A DNA stretch of 64,000 nt from Chrysopilus asiliformis (GCA_964034945.1 OZ035962.1:9933789-9997788); one strand, 5' to 3'; positions 23,434 to 36,474 are shown, numbered from the stretch's first letter. Notes: generated by a model from the letters alone, not told the origin. Numbers and translations are program-made.

Positions 23434-24094
23434 GGTACAAGAACATGAAATAAAAATTTGATGCTTGAAAATCTTAAAAGATGACTCAATCAGAGTGTAA
23501 TGAAATCATTTACTTTCGAAATGGGCCGATTTGTCCGGAGGATCAATTTTATAGTCATTAAAAAAATGTCTTTTGCAACATAAAACAAATTAAAGAAAAT
23601 CGTTAAAAACATTTGGTTGCTAAAATATTTTATACTTTTGTTAAAATTTTGTTCACTATTTTTTTTGTTTGTCGCAATTTAAAAAAACGAAAAGAATATA
23701 ACAAGAGAATTTTTTTGGTTCTGGTAAGTAAAACGACGATATTTTTTCTGTTTTTCTGGTAAATAATTTTCTTACTTGAATAAACAAATCAGCAATTACT
23801 GAACATTCATGCTTTTATTGCTTAATCATTGAAGTTTTTCCTACACGAAACATTTTAATTTCTCAATTTTTTGGTAGACATTACAAATTTAATCTTCTAA
23901 ATCAATTAAGAGAAAATGAAAGGTAACAGTGACAATTTTCTGAAAACTGATTAGTCAAGGATTAAAGTAATGATCATCGAAAAAATTACCTACAATTACA
24001 ATGTGCAACAAATTTTCAATATTTCTCTGTAAAATAGAGTTTTCCCTGCTGATTTCAAATCATAAATCCATTTTTCTATCCGGCTAGGAAAAAA

Positions 24095-24420
24095 TATCAG
24101 TTGTGATCAACACAAAACTTTCCTCTGCAATATTTATTTTCGGCAAAACTATGTGAAAAATATTATTTTTACAAATATCTGTAGGCATATTTTCGATGCA
24201 TGTGTTATGAAAAAAGTATTACATGTGTATAGGAGAGGAGGGAAAAATGGCCGATTTCGCCTATTCAAGAATTGAGCCTTGCGTTTTACAAGAAACATAT
24301 TCATGAAAATTTTCAACTCTCCAGCTCAATAATTTCTGGAGTTATAGCGCCAAAAACCGGTCTATCTGTTTCTTATCTCTGTCTCTCTTTTTCGTAGCCC
24401 GATAGATACAAACGGATTTT
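24095..24420 (+). repeat. Fragments of two dispersed element families
   Basis: 24095-24180 carries ATATCAGTTGTGATCAACAC followed by AAAACTTTCCTCTGCAATAT, the start of the ACTTTCCTC family. 24225-24420 carries GTATAGGAGAGGAGGG and a diverged CTCTCCAGCTCAATAATTTC, matching the inner part of the TTTTTATACCC family. Confidence 0.6.
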
Positions 24421-24603
24421 AGAATTGGAATCAGCAGGCCAAAATCTATAAGGAACAGCTATTGGGTACCAGGAAACAAAAACCTTGTTGCACAGTGTTG
24501 TCAGCAATTTCACGTTTATATCGCTTCTATTTCCGACGAATGGACTTTCTTTTTTCATGCGCAGACAAAAAAATCTCAATAATGCTTTCGCGCTTAACGC
24601 CAT

Positions 24604-26439
24604 TAGTCACGAAAAACGTTGTAATAATATAATAATACAAAATAGCGAAAATTACACTTGACTGGACACGGTGGTTTTCACTTGAATTCAGTTTTATTTT
24701 TCTTCATTCAAAGATCTTCTTCTGATCAGGTAAAATGCACTTGAAATTAATAGAACGTAATAAACGTTTTTTGATAAACAAATTGTATTTACTTTCTGTT
24801 ATTCAATTTCAATTCGATCGATAAAAAATTGAAATTTAAACGTTAAAAATCGATTAAATTCGAGTCTTTCAAGATCATTCGCATCGGGTCAACATAATTA
24901 TACAGCATTGAAAGCGAATAACAAGTCTTTGGAAGTTTTCCTCGATTTCCCTTATCAAAGCCATTACCACTGCAAATTTAATACTTTTTTTCCCAGTCTA
25001 TGTACTCAGGTGAGGCTTGTTTAAATTTAAAAACATAGGTGCAAAAAACTGTACACCTTGACTAGAAACGGTAAGTTTCTAGAGTTCACTTTCAACTAAG
25101 ATTTTGCTTTTCTAGCATCAAGAAGGCCAAATCTTTGTTGCACTTGCAGCATAAAATAGTTAATGGTATGTTGTTATTAGCTATCGGTTTTTACCAAGCG
25201 TTTGAAATTGGGACCATATGAAATAAATAGTCAATGCACCTGGTTAAAATTTACTTTTGAATGCGAAATAGACGTATAGATAAACGGGCCTAAAGTGACA
25301 AGTTTATATATACGAGTATTTAGTATTTTTTTCTCAGCTATAGTGGAAAATGGGGAAAACTCGTTTTGACCACATGTCTGCCTATCACGTACTATGAGTT
25401 TCCATTTTGTAGTAGTAATGAAAAGTGCAATTTTTCCATATTTTTCTACGTATTATGATGCTTGTTTATTTAATTTAGCGAATTGGAAAATCATGCAAGC
25501 CATTAAGGTATCCGCAATTTCAATTCAAACGATTTTTCTGTTATTAAATTATGTGAACTAAATACATTGACTCGTTTGAAACAAATTGTAGGCCATTGGC
25601 ACTAAAATGCTTGTTTAGCTTGTTGCAAATCAAGTTTTTTTTTTACTGTTTTCAGCGAGAGTGGTCATTGCTCCAATAAAAGTGAATCACGGCTAGATTG
25701 AACAATAATTATTTAATTACGATAACAAGATCGGTTTTAATTATTCTGACACTTTTATTAAGAAATAGAGAGGGTTACTGAAATATTGTACACTATAATA
25801 AATATATGCCCGATCAATGCAAAGTTTCTTAAATTAATCCCAGCAGAACAGCTAAAGATGTTAGCGATTTTAATTTTTCTTTTTGGTAAAACTATCAAAG
25901 ACGTTTTGCAATGTTAAACAAGTGCAATTTTTAACCATGTTGATTCCAAATTTTACAATTTAAATTTTGTTAGCTCATAAAGTTACCAAAAAGGCAATCA
26001 AAATTTCAAAACAAAAAATTTTTGTTTTGAAATTTTGACTTCAAAACAATTTTAAGCGAAAGAACCACAACTCACAAAAAAAAAAACTCACAGAAATAGA
26101 TTGTTTCAAAATATATTTCAAATGGACTTTGAAGTATGGAAAAGTTATGTAAAAGCATATTCTAAAAGCAAATTTTTTCATAGGTACGACGCCGATTGCA
26201 AAAAAGGGTTTCGTCTATGATGCCTTGATATAAGACCTTTTGATACTCGATTATTGATGTTTTGTTTCCAGTTTGGATATGTGATCACTAAAACTTGATA
26301 TATGACCCTAATGGAACTCGAAACTTTCTATGGTCACTAGATCGAGTTAGCGTGAGATTCATTCGCTTAACTCTATTTAGCAGTCATTAAAAATTTCAAA
26401 ATTTTTGAACTTGTAATCTATTCGTAAAAAAACTATTTC
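24604..26439. other. AT-rich intergenic DNA with a 41-bp perfect palindrome
   Basis: No gene seen. 25998-26038 is a palindrome with arms TCAAAATTTCAAAACAAAAA and its exact complement. Confidence 0.5.
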
Positions 26440-26830
26440 GTTTGTATGGGAGAGGGGGGACGTATGGCTCGATTTGCCCGTTTAAGGACCTAGCCATGCC
26501 ATAGGAGAAATGTAACTGCAGACAATTTCAAGTCTCTAGCTCAATCGCTTCGTTCACGGGCAGACGACAGACAGATAGACGGGCAGACAGACAGTCGGAC
26601 CGACAGACCGACAGACAGATGGACAGACAGACGGACAGACAGACGGACAGACAGATGGACAGACAGACGGATAGACAGACATATCGACAAACAGGAGGAG
26701 GGACGTGCAGAAATCAATTATGCCAAACACATGGTGTAGTTCATTTTTTGTCCGAAGAATAATTCGATGCGTTACAAACGGTATACGAATTCTAATATAC
26801 TTCTATATGATATTTCATTTAGACTATAAA
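26440..26830 (+). mobile_element. TTTTTATACCC family copy with GACA-rich array
   Basis: CGTTTGTATGGGAGAGGGG, TTTCAAGTCTCTAGCTCAAT, a GACAGACAGACGGACA array (about 26570-26690), GATGCGTTACAAACGGTATA and a closing TATAAAAA. Same order as the copy at 28290-28740. Confidence 0.75.
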
Positions 26831-28249
26831 AATCGTCTTCGTGCCTTGTTTCTCAAGAAATACAACTAATGTCATCAGGAAGCGAAAAAATCACTGAATA
26901 AGAACCCTAAATCGAAAATTCAAAATTTTAGAAATCAAAACCAAAAGCAGAATTAAAATTTTATATTTTTGGAACCAAAACCAAAACTAAACACCAGAAA
27001 TCCAATTCATCCTTGAACCAAAATCGAACCACTCGCTCAGAAAACTTTTGTTTTGCATTTCTGATTGTTCTACACTAAAAATCAAGCTTCAAAAATGATT
27101 TTTAATTTACGAGAAAATCTCGCAATTACACCATAGTCTTTTGTTTTAGTGTTATTTTCTACCTTTTTTACATTTTTTTCAGCAATACCTTCACTTTTCA
27201 GATACTAAATACCTACAAAATTGGTATAAAAATCGACTTGCACAATATTTTTAAAGTCAATTACTTATTACTTAATTTAAACAGTGTGAGTCATATCCGA
27301 CAGCAAGCTGCTTTGAATAAAAATGATCGCCAAAATATGACCACAAGATTGCCCGAAAAAATCGATAATTACGAATTTCTTCAGTGCGACGAATCTGAAG
27401 ATTTATTCACAGACAGAATGACCAAAGGAAGAGATATTTGCAAATCAAAATCATCTTAAAGATTGCAAGAAGCAATTTTATAAAAGTATCGCGGCTATGC
27501 TGTTTTCAGTTTGACCCATATTTCAATTGGATTATAATGAAAAGTAAATGGAGCTAAAGCGGTTAAAAGTTACTCTTGAAAGGTGCTATAGTTTCGGCCT
27601 CTTACAAATTTACCGCGACGTAACAAGGAAAATACCAAAAAGTTGAAGTTATGCTCAGTTCAGGACTACTTACGCATTGCCAAATTGTGCAAAAAGTGCA
27701 TGAAGATTCTTCAAAAGGTTGGCAAATGACTTCAAATGAACAACTGTCTGTATTCTTTTTTTTTTCTACAGCTGAACATTTTAAACATATTGAAGATATT
27801 GTGAGATATTTTGCTGGGTTTACTTTGCATGGTTAATAACTGGACAAAGTATGGAGTGAAATAATAATAAAATAATCACTGAAAGATAACGCAATGCAGC
27901 ATATATGAAGAGCTGTTGTTTGAATGTAGGGCAAGAGAAAGCAAATTTGCCCACTTCTTTGCTCAATTTCTGTGTACGTAGAGTCGTCACTTGTACTGAA
28001 TCAAGTATAAGGTAAGGTAGAAGGCAACTGTTTATGTTGTGATTATGTGTAGTGCCTCATTGAACATAAATATATAGATTGCACTTTTGAATCACAATTC
28101 GCAATACATACATGAGCAAAAGTTCAAGAAACAATTGTAAATGTTGTGCAAAAGCCACATGTTACATTGAATACTGTGCTTACAACTTTTATTAACGTAT
28201 AGTATATTCAGGAGAGCAATTCTTTGAAAGAAACATAAGAAAAGCTACA
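26831..28249. other. AT-rich intergenic DNA, no supported gene
   Basis: One short frame at 27238-27459 (+) has somewhat protein-like composition (DNYEFLQCDESEDLFTDRM), but there is no start context, splice partner or recognised domain. It may be a gene relic. Confidence 0.4.
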
Positions 28250-28289
28250 ATATATGATGACAGATAAAATGTTAATTAAAAAAAATCCA

Positions 28290-28740
28290 TTTGTGTAGGA
28301 GAGGGGGAAAGAAGTGGTCCGATTGGATTTTGATCTATCGATGAGTTATGTAAAATCTTATTCTAAACATATTTTACCTTTATAAATTTTTCAATATGAC
28401 TCACCGTTTTCGAGAAAATTGTAAAAAAACTGTTTCGTTTGTATTGGGGAGGGGGGAAGGAATGGCCCAATTTTGCCCGTTCAAAACCTTAGCCTAGCCA
28501 TTTAAGAGAAATGTAAATATACAAAATTTCAAGTCTCTCGCTCAATCCCTTCGCAAGTTATGGTGTTCAGGCAGACGAACAGACAGACAGACGGACGGAC
28601 ATGCGGAAATCAAAATCTGTTGTCATCCTAAACACCCCGGTGTAGTTCATTTTTGTGTCCGATAACTGGTTCGATGCGTTACAAATGATATACTAATAAA
28701 TCTAATATCCTTCGATATGATTTATCATAAAGTATAAAAA
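28290..28740 (+). mobile_element. TTTTTATACCC family copy
   Basis: TCCATTTGTGTAGGAGAGGG, GGATTTTGATCTATCGATGA, CACCGTTTTCGAGAAAATTG, a short GACAGACAGACGG tract, GATGCGTTACAAATGATATA and a final TATAAAAAG. It lacks the GGGGGGGTACCCCCC core of the 33-kb copies. Confidence 0.75.
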
Positions 28741-29571
28741 GAAATTAATTTTTGCTATTGTGAAAATGGCCTAAGAATTAACAGAAAAATTCTATAAAAT
28801 TGGTTTTTTCAAACCGATGAGTTATCATATAATTTTAATGTTACAATCCACTTCATTGTTTTGGAATAAAGGCTATAAAATTTGAAAATTTTCGCCTCTT
28901 GGTACCAGTTTCCCTTCCTTTAAGTTTTTTTGTAAGTGAGTTTTTAACGCCTTCACACTAGCGGTTCAATTCCTCCGCCCCATACGCCCCATCACTTCGC
29001 CTATCCTCGCCCCCTAAATGTGTGACATATTTTGTGAACGCCCTGTAAAGGGCGGGTATTTTGTGAATACCCGCCCTTTACAGGACGTGCTGGCCACGAA
29101 ACCAACGAAGCTTGCATGTAGCTAAAGTGTGGTAAATGAAACCCCTCTCGGTTAACGCCAAACCTAAAATTTTACGCAATTTTTAATTAAGGTTGCCTCG
29201 ATTAACGCAACTATTTTTATGCTCTGGTACTGTTTCCAACAAAAAAAAGATAAAAATAGTTACAGAAATTCTTTTATTAACTGAAGGCTCTGTGCCCTGT
29301 TTTTATTTATTAAAGAAATGGCTGTTACAAAACAAGTTTGTGCCAATAAAAAACAATTAATACTGATCCGATTAAAGTCTGATGCATGAAAGACTTATTG
29401 TAAATACTTGTGCAGTATTTACTATTTATTCTTTAGTATTGTAAGTACTTTTGCATTGTAAAAACAGTGTTTTTACCTTTTTACAAATAGTAAAAATAGT
29501 GAAGTTTTTTTACCCTATTTTTGGAGCTGGTATATTGTTTAACAACTTTTGTTTCCCCTTTTTAACCGACT
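28741..29571. other. Intergenic DNA with a strong GC hairpin
   Basis: 29041-29083 holds CCTGTAAAGGGCGGGTATT paired exactly with AATACCCGCCCTTTACAGG around a 5-nt loop. No gene seen. Confidence 0.5.
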
Positions 29572-29640
29572 TCTAAAAAAGGAGGAGGTTATCAATTCGT
29601 TTTGGTCCAACTTTTTTATTTATTAACAGATAATGTTGTG
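29572..29640 (+). repeat. AACCGACTTC repeat, copy 1
   Basis: AACCGACTTCTAAAAAAGGA followed by GGAGGTTATCAATTCG. A sister copy at 32455-32530 reads AACCGACTTCCAAAAAGGAA then AAGGTTCTCAATTC. I recall similar strings as repeats in other insect genomes, including moths. Confidence 0.55.
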
Positions 29641-30263
29641 ACTAAATTATCGCAACTGGTTCTGTCTAGTATAGTTGCTAATATCGAGTTCACAGAGTAC
29701 TTTTTTTTTATTTCAGTTGCTGTCAAAATATCTCAAATTTACAGCAAAAGGTTGTAAATTTGACAATTTTTTCTGTATCAATAAAATTTGAGTGAGATAT
29801 TTGTTGTATTCAATCATTAGGAAATATTGTATAAAAATCAGAAAAAGTCCGGCGTACTGTCGGACGCTATTTTAGACTCGGAAACATTTCTAAGGGGTGT
29901 GTCTTCAAAAACTCAAGTTTCAAGTCTTGAAAAAACAACCATTTGGCAATAAGAATAATTTTATTAATTGAAAGAAACAAAAAAATGAAACGGTTTGTAA
30001 ATAAGACTGAAAGAAGATGGTGTAGTATCCTACAATGGGCCTAATATTTGAGTAAAAAACAAAATTACATGTTTGGAAAATGCATCAAAAGCAGATGAAT
30101 ATTTATTATATCCTAAAGTCTCCTGAATTAATAGATCGCAACAAATTTTTCGTCCCTGGTACCCACTCACAGCTTTACATGAATTGCCAACCATGGATAA
30201 ACTACAACACGCACAAAAAAAGTAGTAAAAAATAGAAAAAATAGTAATTATTTTAAATTGGAG

Positions 30264-30421
30264 AATTAGAAATACAACTGAAATATTTAATTTCAATTAC
30301 AAAAATAGCCAAAATGGACTGTTTTTTAAATTATCTATTTAGTAAAAAAGTTTACTATTTTGTGGTTAAATTGGCTATTTTTGTAATGAAAATTAACTAT
30401 TTTAGTTGTATTTCCGATTCT
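30264..30421. mobile_element. Foldback element with about 50-bp arms
   Basis: The left arm AGAAATACAACTGAAATATT ... CAAAAATAGCCA pairs with the right arm TGGCTATTTTTGTAATG ... TTGTATTTCCGATTCT with few mismatches; 158 bp. Confidence 0.75.
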
Positions 30422-30434
30422 TGAGTATAAAATA

Positions 30435-30533
30435 CAGTCGAACCTGGATAAGTGAAAGCGCTTGGATCGATCAATCCGTCCCAGTTATAGCAGTTTCCCA
30501 CTTACCTAGGTCCCGCTTATCCTGGTACGACTG
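30435..30533. mobile_element. 99-bp pogo/mariner-like MITE with TA target duplication
   Basis: CAGTCGAACCTGGATAAG at the left and CTTATCCTGGTACGACTG at the right are inverted ends, with TA immediately outside each end (30433-30434 and 30534-30535). This is the Tc1/mariner/pogo pattern. It lies 13 bp from the preceding foldback. Confidence 0.75.
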
Positions 30534-30535
30534 TA

Positions 30536-31945
30536 GTTAAATTTACTATTTTTTTCTCTGCGTGAACATTTGTAAGGGTTTTTATACGCAGCCCATCAAG
30601 AGCAAAAAAGAAAATTCAATTCTTATTTAAACAATCTAATATTGTTATCTAATATTGGGGTATTTTTTCAGAAGGTGTAAAATAATATGTAACTTCATTT
30701 AGCAATAAATGGAACTGATTTGAGAAAAAAAAACATTACACCCACATGTCTAGAATGAAAAATGTTTTTTTTTAAATTAATCTAAATGTTAGACAAAAAA
30801 GTCGCAAATTCTATAGTGTAACTTCATGCATAAAAATTGTAGAAACATTTTGTGAAATTTTATGGCTGACTGCATTCATTTTTGAAAGAAACTATACCTT
30901 AATTTTCGTCTTGGACTTTTTCTCTCAATCTCCATTAAACCTTTTCACAGTCAGTTTTTCTAACTTTGTAGTATGCGCTTTGGGGATCGCTCACTTTAAC
31001 TCAGCTCCAACTAATGATGTTTTGCTTCCATCCACCCCTCCACCATCATTTGAAGCTAGTGTTGTATCATAAAGAAAACTTTCAGTGAAAATTCTCAATT
31101 GTGTTTTACCTGTTGCTGTATCGTTGTTAATGTTACCGTGGTTCGGTGACGATGGCAATAGGTGTGATCGTATTTGTTCACAGGTATCTGCTAGTTGGCG
31201 ACTTGGAATGGATTTTTAAATAAAATCATTATTTGCCAAAAATCACATTCAGTTCGGTTCGATCCATCTCCAAATTCACAACTCGTTCTCCAGTTGGATC
31301 CCCAAAAACAATTTTTCCCATTTTTGTCAAAATTTCCAATAAAAAAAAAATTAACTTATTCTGGAAAACAGAAATTTTTGAATTTTGAAATCACTTCTCG
31401 ATTGGATTACGTGCACAAAAGGATTTAATCAAAAGTGAGTGTTGAAATTTTATTAAAAAAATCTTCTACAATCGGATTATATGTTTATCAATGAAGTTAG
31501 CTGCAATTGATAAGGACTAAATAAAGTGACAGGATATAAAAGTTGAATAATGTGAAATAATTTTGAGTGTTAGTAATGTTTTGAGTGTTTGCTAGACGTT
31601 TTAAAAAAATTCTCTGGGATTAAAATTGAGGATTATTTTTATTAACATTCATATAAAGTCAGTTGATATTATTTTGAAGGACTTCACCGTTGCTAATCAA
31701 GCATAGAACAAATTATTCTGGTTATGTCATAGCTTGAACACTTTTCATATTTTAATTTCGTGGAAAACGGTTTTTTTATGAATGAGAAATTCACATGGAT
31801 TTTATGTTTGCAAACCACCTATGAATGGTTTAAGCAAATATTATATTAGCATTTGAAATTAATGTTTATTTTCACTTGATCTGTCGGAACGCTTTAGTAG
31901 TAAAATATGCGTATTCCACTGATTGAAATATAAATAGTGTAAACA
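30536..31945. other. AT-rich intergenic DNA, no gene seen
   Basis: No supported gene, RNA or bounded repeat. Confidence 0.5.
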
Positions 31946-32130
31946 TTAGAACAACCCATACATCAAAATCCAATCGGACCAATCCTTTCCCCCTCTCCTG
32001 GATTTTTTAAAATAAACATTTCGTCTGGATTTTTTAAAATAAACATTTCGTCGGCTATCATATAGAGTATTTGACGATTGGCCCCTGGAAATTGTAGCTT
32101 TTCTTATGTTTAAAAAATGAAAATAGTTGA
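31946..32130 (-). repeat. TTTTTATACCC family fragment with a short tandem duplication
   Basis: CCCATACATCAAAATCCAAT, ATAGAGTATTTGACGATTGG and ATTGTAGCTTTTCTTATGTT match the family. A 29-bp segment (CTGGATTTTTTAAAATAAAC plus ATTTCGTC) is repeated back to back near 32000-32053. Confidence 0.6.
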
Positions 32131-32454
32131 GAAGAACTGTTGACAAATCACATTATTTTTTGGTGTTGGTCATAGTGAAAAAAAAAACATATTTTTAAAA
32201 TTTTAAAATTATAAACTTTGATTTAGTATTTCAAAAACCTTTTATCGATAAGACCTGATAAGACCTAAAATTCGCCCGTGCAATTAAAATTTTCCCTGAA
32301 GACATCTTTTTCCAAAACACTTGTGATGTTTTGAATGAGAATATTTGGAAAAAATATCTGTTTGTATCTGCACATCGGTGAAATTAATGTTTAAACGAAA
32401 TTTTAAAATAGTTTTCATTTGTATTTATTTCTGAAATTTCAATATTAACGATTT

Positions 32455-32530
32455 TTAACCGACTTCCAAAAAGGAAAAGGTTCTCAATTCCACCTGAATA
32501 TTTTTTTTAAAAATAAGTTTGTATTCAATA
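32455..32530 (+). repeat. AACCGACTTC repeat, copy 2
   Basis: See the copy at 29572-29640; the two share the same string with small changes. Confidence 0.5.
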
Positions 32531-33035
32531 CGGGAGAAATTGAATCGGAGCACTTCCTAGAAAAATTGTAGTGAAATTTTATAATAACGATTCCCTAGAC
32601 ATTGCGTATTCCCAAACCATCATTAGTAACTCATGGCCACAAAAGGGCGGTTACAAATTCGTTTATATGACGGTTGCCAATCACAAAAAACCGGTTTCAA
32701 ATTGGTTACTTTGTGACCGATCACAAATTTACCGCTGCAAATGTGGTACTTTTTAACTAGGTTGTGTAACGGTTACTTTGTTACGATAATCACAAAAAAC
32801 TGCGCAGAAACGGTAACATTAATGTTACAGCAACGTCATTGTGACGTTACGGCGACCAATTTATGACTCCATATATTTTGCAACCCACTTTGAGTGACCG
32901 TCGCGGAATCGGTATGTAAATATTTTTTTGGATACTCGGGTTCACAACAAAATTTTGAAAATGCTTGAAGCTTAGGATTTATCATGTAATTTTAAAGAAT
33001 ATTTGAATATCGAAAACAAATTCGAACAAAAAAAC

Positions 33036-33479
33036 ATAACAAAAGCTATAATTGCCAATCTGGCAATCATTGGAGACCCGTATGGTGATATTCGTATCAA
33101 AATTCGAACAGTTATACCAAAATTCCACTTTGAAGTCAAACTTTCCAATAAGATTTTTTAAAATTTATTCCAATTGGATTTTGATGTATGGGAATTTTAT
33201 GTAGAATTATATCCTAAATAACTTTTGTTCTTAGACTTTTTTGATAAGATGCACCGTTTTCGAGATATTTACAAAACCCGTTTTCGTTCGTATGGGGGGT
33301 ACCCCCCCTAATGGCCCATTTTTGCCCATTAACGAACTTAGCCTCGCATTTTACGAAAAACGGATCTGCGCAAAATTTCAAGTCTCTAGCTCAATTCTTG
33401 CGCCCGCAATCCGCGCCACAGACAGACAGACAGACGGACAGACAGACAGACAGACGGACGGACATGTAGAAATTAATTA
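33036..33479 (+). mobile_element. Inverted copy of the TTTTTATACCC element, left arm of a large palindrome
   Basis: Reads as the complement of 33590-34075: AACATAACAAAAGCTATAAT, a GGGGGGTACCCCCC palindrome, AATTTCAAGTCTCTAGCTCA, TGCGCCCGCAATCCGCGCCA, then a GACAGACAGACGGACA tract. With the next element it forms an inverted pair of about 430-bp arms separated by roughly 110 bp. Confidence 0.8.
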
Positions 33480-33635
33480 TTTTTATACCCGTATGGTGAA
33501 ACCAAAGGGTATATTAACTTTGCCTTACCGTTTGTAACGCCAAGATCCCGTCATCGCACAAAAAAATAAATTACACCAGTGTGTTTAGAATGATAAAAAT
33601 ATTTAATTTTTGCATGTCCGTCCGTCTGTCTGTCC

Positions 33636-33677
<42 letters not shown>

Positions 33678-34192
33678 CTGTCCGTCTGTCTGTCTGTGGC
33701 GCGGATTGCGGGCGCACGGATTGAGCTAGAGACTTGAAATTTTGCGTGGATCCGCGTGGATGCGAGGCTAAGTTCGTTAATGGGCAAAAATGGACCATTA
33801 GGGGGGGTACCCCCCATACGAACGAAATCGTTTTTTGTGAATATCTCAAAAACGGTGCATCTTATCAAAAAAGTGCAAGAACAAAAGTTATTTAGGATAT
33901 GATTCTACATAAAACTCCCATACATCAAAATCCGATTGGAATAAATTTTAAAAAATCTTTTTGGAAAGTTTGAGTTCAAATTGGAATTTTGGTATAACTG
34001 TTCGAATTTTGATACGAATATCACCATACGGGTCTCCAATGATTGCCAGATTGGCAATTATAGCTTTTGTTATGTTTATCATTCTAAACACACTGGTGTA
34101 ATTCATTTTTATGTGTGATGACGGGATCTTGGCGTTACAAACGGTAAGGCAAAGTTAATATACCCTTTGGTTTCACCATACGGGTATAAAAA
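33480..34192. mobile_element. Complete non-autonomous element with about 115-bp terminal inverted repeats
   Basis: Starts TTTTTATACCCGTATGGTGA and ends TCACCATACGGGTATAAAAA. The ends remain paired through AAAGGGTATATTAACTTTGC, CTTACCGTTTGTAACGCCAA and CACTGGTGTAATT-type sequence for about 115 bp. Inside are a TCTGTCTGTCCG microsatellite (33615-33697), the GCGCGGATTGCGGGCGCA block and a GGGGGGGTACCCCCC palindrome. There is no transposase, so it would need one in trans. This is the best-preserved copy of the family here. Confidence 0.85.
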
Positions 34193-35999
34193 GAAGGAAA
34201 CATGAAATCGGAAGCATTAGTCAAGTTTCGGCAAAAAGCCTAATCGGCTTCTTCGGATCGACTTCTATATTTTTGATGTAGACCTGATCTGCCGGAGTGC
34301 AGAGTACAATTTGTTGGTCAACCCTATTTAGTAAAAAAAGTGTTTCCTATTATTTTTGCATATAATTTTAGCTTCTATTTCAGCTTCTACTATTTTAGTA
34401 TCGTCATTAAAGGGTTTTCTCCTAAGCGTCATGTTTTTCCATTTTTATCGAAGTTTGTCTTATTCAGTACTTTATATGAAAATTAGGATATTTTCTCACA
34501 ATAAATAAATCTATATCATTTTTTTGTTTCTGAAATTTTTTCCTTAAGTTGTTGCCATTCAGTTGATTTTAAAATCCAGTTAACTAAGGCGAAAAATTAA
34601 CATCTCATAAACGACCTACTTAAGACATACTGACATAGTTCTGTTAATCAGGTTCCCTGTAAAATCTCTCGTAAAAGGTGAATGCTTCATTGGAAAAACC
34701 GGCTTTGGAACTGAAATCCTAAAAAAAATCATATATCGAGTATAAAAAGGTGTGAATGTTGATCTGTATGTCCTTCAAATTAATATCAAAAAGTTTTTAT
34801 GCCGATCACCTGTAAAAAATAGAATCAAAAAAAAACTTTCAAATTCTTTGTTGACTTTAGAAAAATCTAGGAAGCATAATAAGTTGACCTGTACAACTTT
34901 TTGTAAGCGAATGTTGCAAAAAAAAGATATTTAAATGGTCCGCAATTTTTTTCAAATTTAAATCTTTTTTCTTCAGCAACCTAGTTCTTTGAATTAAAGT
35001 ATTTCATAGGACACAAAAAAACTAAAATGTTTGTTTAAACTTTATGACGTTTCGCAAAGTACCAATTCATATTGATGGTAGCAACAAAACCGACAGTAAC
35101 GAAATAATTTTCCTCATATGTCGTCACCCTAAAATATACAAATGAATGCGACAAATATCGTCGAAGACCTTTAAAATTAATAATATATACACTTTTTTGT
35201 TTTCCCCAGCCTAATACTAATTTAGTAAACGTTAATCATTTACGTGTTGCATAAAGCTTTTTTGCAAGTTGAATCGAAAAAATCCAGTCTATTGCACAGA
35301 TTTAAATAAATACCTTTTTTTTTGTTAATTTTTATCTGGAAAATGCTTTTGCAAAAAAAAAAAAAATCATGGCCATATATGTTAAATTACATTGCGCTCT
35401 AATTTTTTGCATGTGAAAATTGGAAAAATGCGTAATGCGTTGTCATAAATTAATTACCCTTCGATGGCAGTGATAAAATGATTCGAGTTTAACAAATTTA
35501 ACTCGGCAACCTTCAATTTTTTAGGGGTTTCGATATAAATGCTGTTCACGATGGCCATGAATTCTACTGTTTTTACATGTCTTTTTTTTGGGCTAAATGC
35601 GGTTTTCTTTTTACTGTTCTTTTAATAATTTTTTTTAGTTTACAATTAATAGTGGCTAAGTACTTTGCTTTTGTAGCCTCTAAAATATACTTAATGTTTT
35701 TTCGCGTAGCAATCTTGTCTTGCCACAAACAGTAATTAATGGTAAAAATAAAAAGTCATAAATGGTATTAGAAAAAGGTATTAAAAAAAGTCAATAAAGT
35801 CGAATTTCGTGTAATTAAACGTTATTGAGTTATGAAATCGACGTTCTTAAAAAAAGAAATGTGAGTAAAACGTGATGAACGTGGATAGTTTCGTTTTTTA
35901 AAATCTTTTTTCAACTACTTGCTTGTATTTTAACTCACACCAAATTTTTATGTTTCAAAAAAATTGTCAATTTAAAAATTTTGCTTTTTAAAAAGCTTT
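34193..35999. other. AT-rich intergenic DNA, no gene seen
   Basis: No supported gene or bounded repeat. Confidence 0.5.
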
Positions 36000-36190
36000 T
36001 AATTAGCTTGCTTCTTATCTGTTTGTTTGTCTGTCGGGTTTAAATCTTGCAATCTAATTTTGTCCTACGTTTACTCATCCCATTGGCTTGAAATTTTGCA
36101 CCCACACGTGAGTCCGTTGACAGTGCAATATTTCCGCTTGTAAGGGATAAGGGAAGGTCTTGTTAGGATAATGTGATTATTGTTTTTATT
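36000..36190 (+). repeat. TGTTTGTCTGTCGGG repeat, partial
   Basis: Shares TTAGCTTGCTTCTTATCTGT, a Q-rich-looking TGTTTGTTTGTCTGTC tract, AAATCTTGCAATC and TTGGCTTGAAATTTTGCAC with the start of the larger copy at 60225-60660. Confidence 0.55.
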
Positions 36191-36235
36191 TTAGATTTTT
36201 AGTCATACTAATCAATCACAAAATGACTAAAAAGT

Positions 36236-36352
36236 ATAAAATAAAAAAAAAAATAAAAAAAAAAAAAATAAAAAATAAAAAAATAAAAAAATCGAAGTTT
36301 TTTTTTAAAAAGTTTTTTTTTAAAAAGTTTTTTTTTTTTTTTAAAAAAAAGC
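36236..36352. repeat. Low-complexity A-rich then T-rich block
   Basis: About 60 bp of A runs broken by single T, followed by T runs broken by AAAAAG. It may fold on itself. Confidence 0.8.
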
Positions 36353-36474
36353 ACTAATAAGAAAATATTCTATTGACTTTCAAGTTTTTCTGCCAGCTAT
36401 TTGTGTGTTTTAGATTCACAATTTTTTTTCAAGAAGGCGAAAACGTGGTTGAAATCGGTTCAATCAATCAAAAC

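Noticed and set aside
24373..24603. Minus-strand frame of 76 codons
   Set aside because: Overlaps repeat fragments and has no splice partner, poly(A) signal or recognisable domain; too weak to call.
27238..27459. Plus-strand frame with mildly protein-like composition
   Set aside because: No promoter, splice or poly(A) support and no recognised family; noted only as a possible relic.
30030..30296. Minus-strand frame with a hydrophobic start
   Set aside because: Overlaps the arm of a foldback element; the hydrophobic stretch comes from AT-rich sequence.
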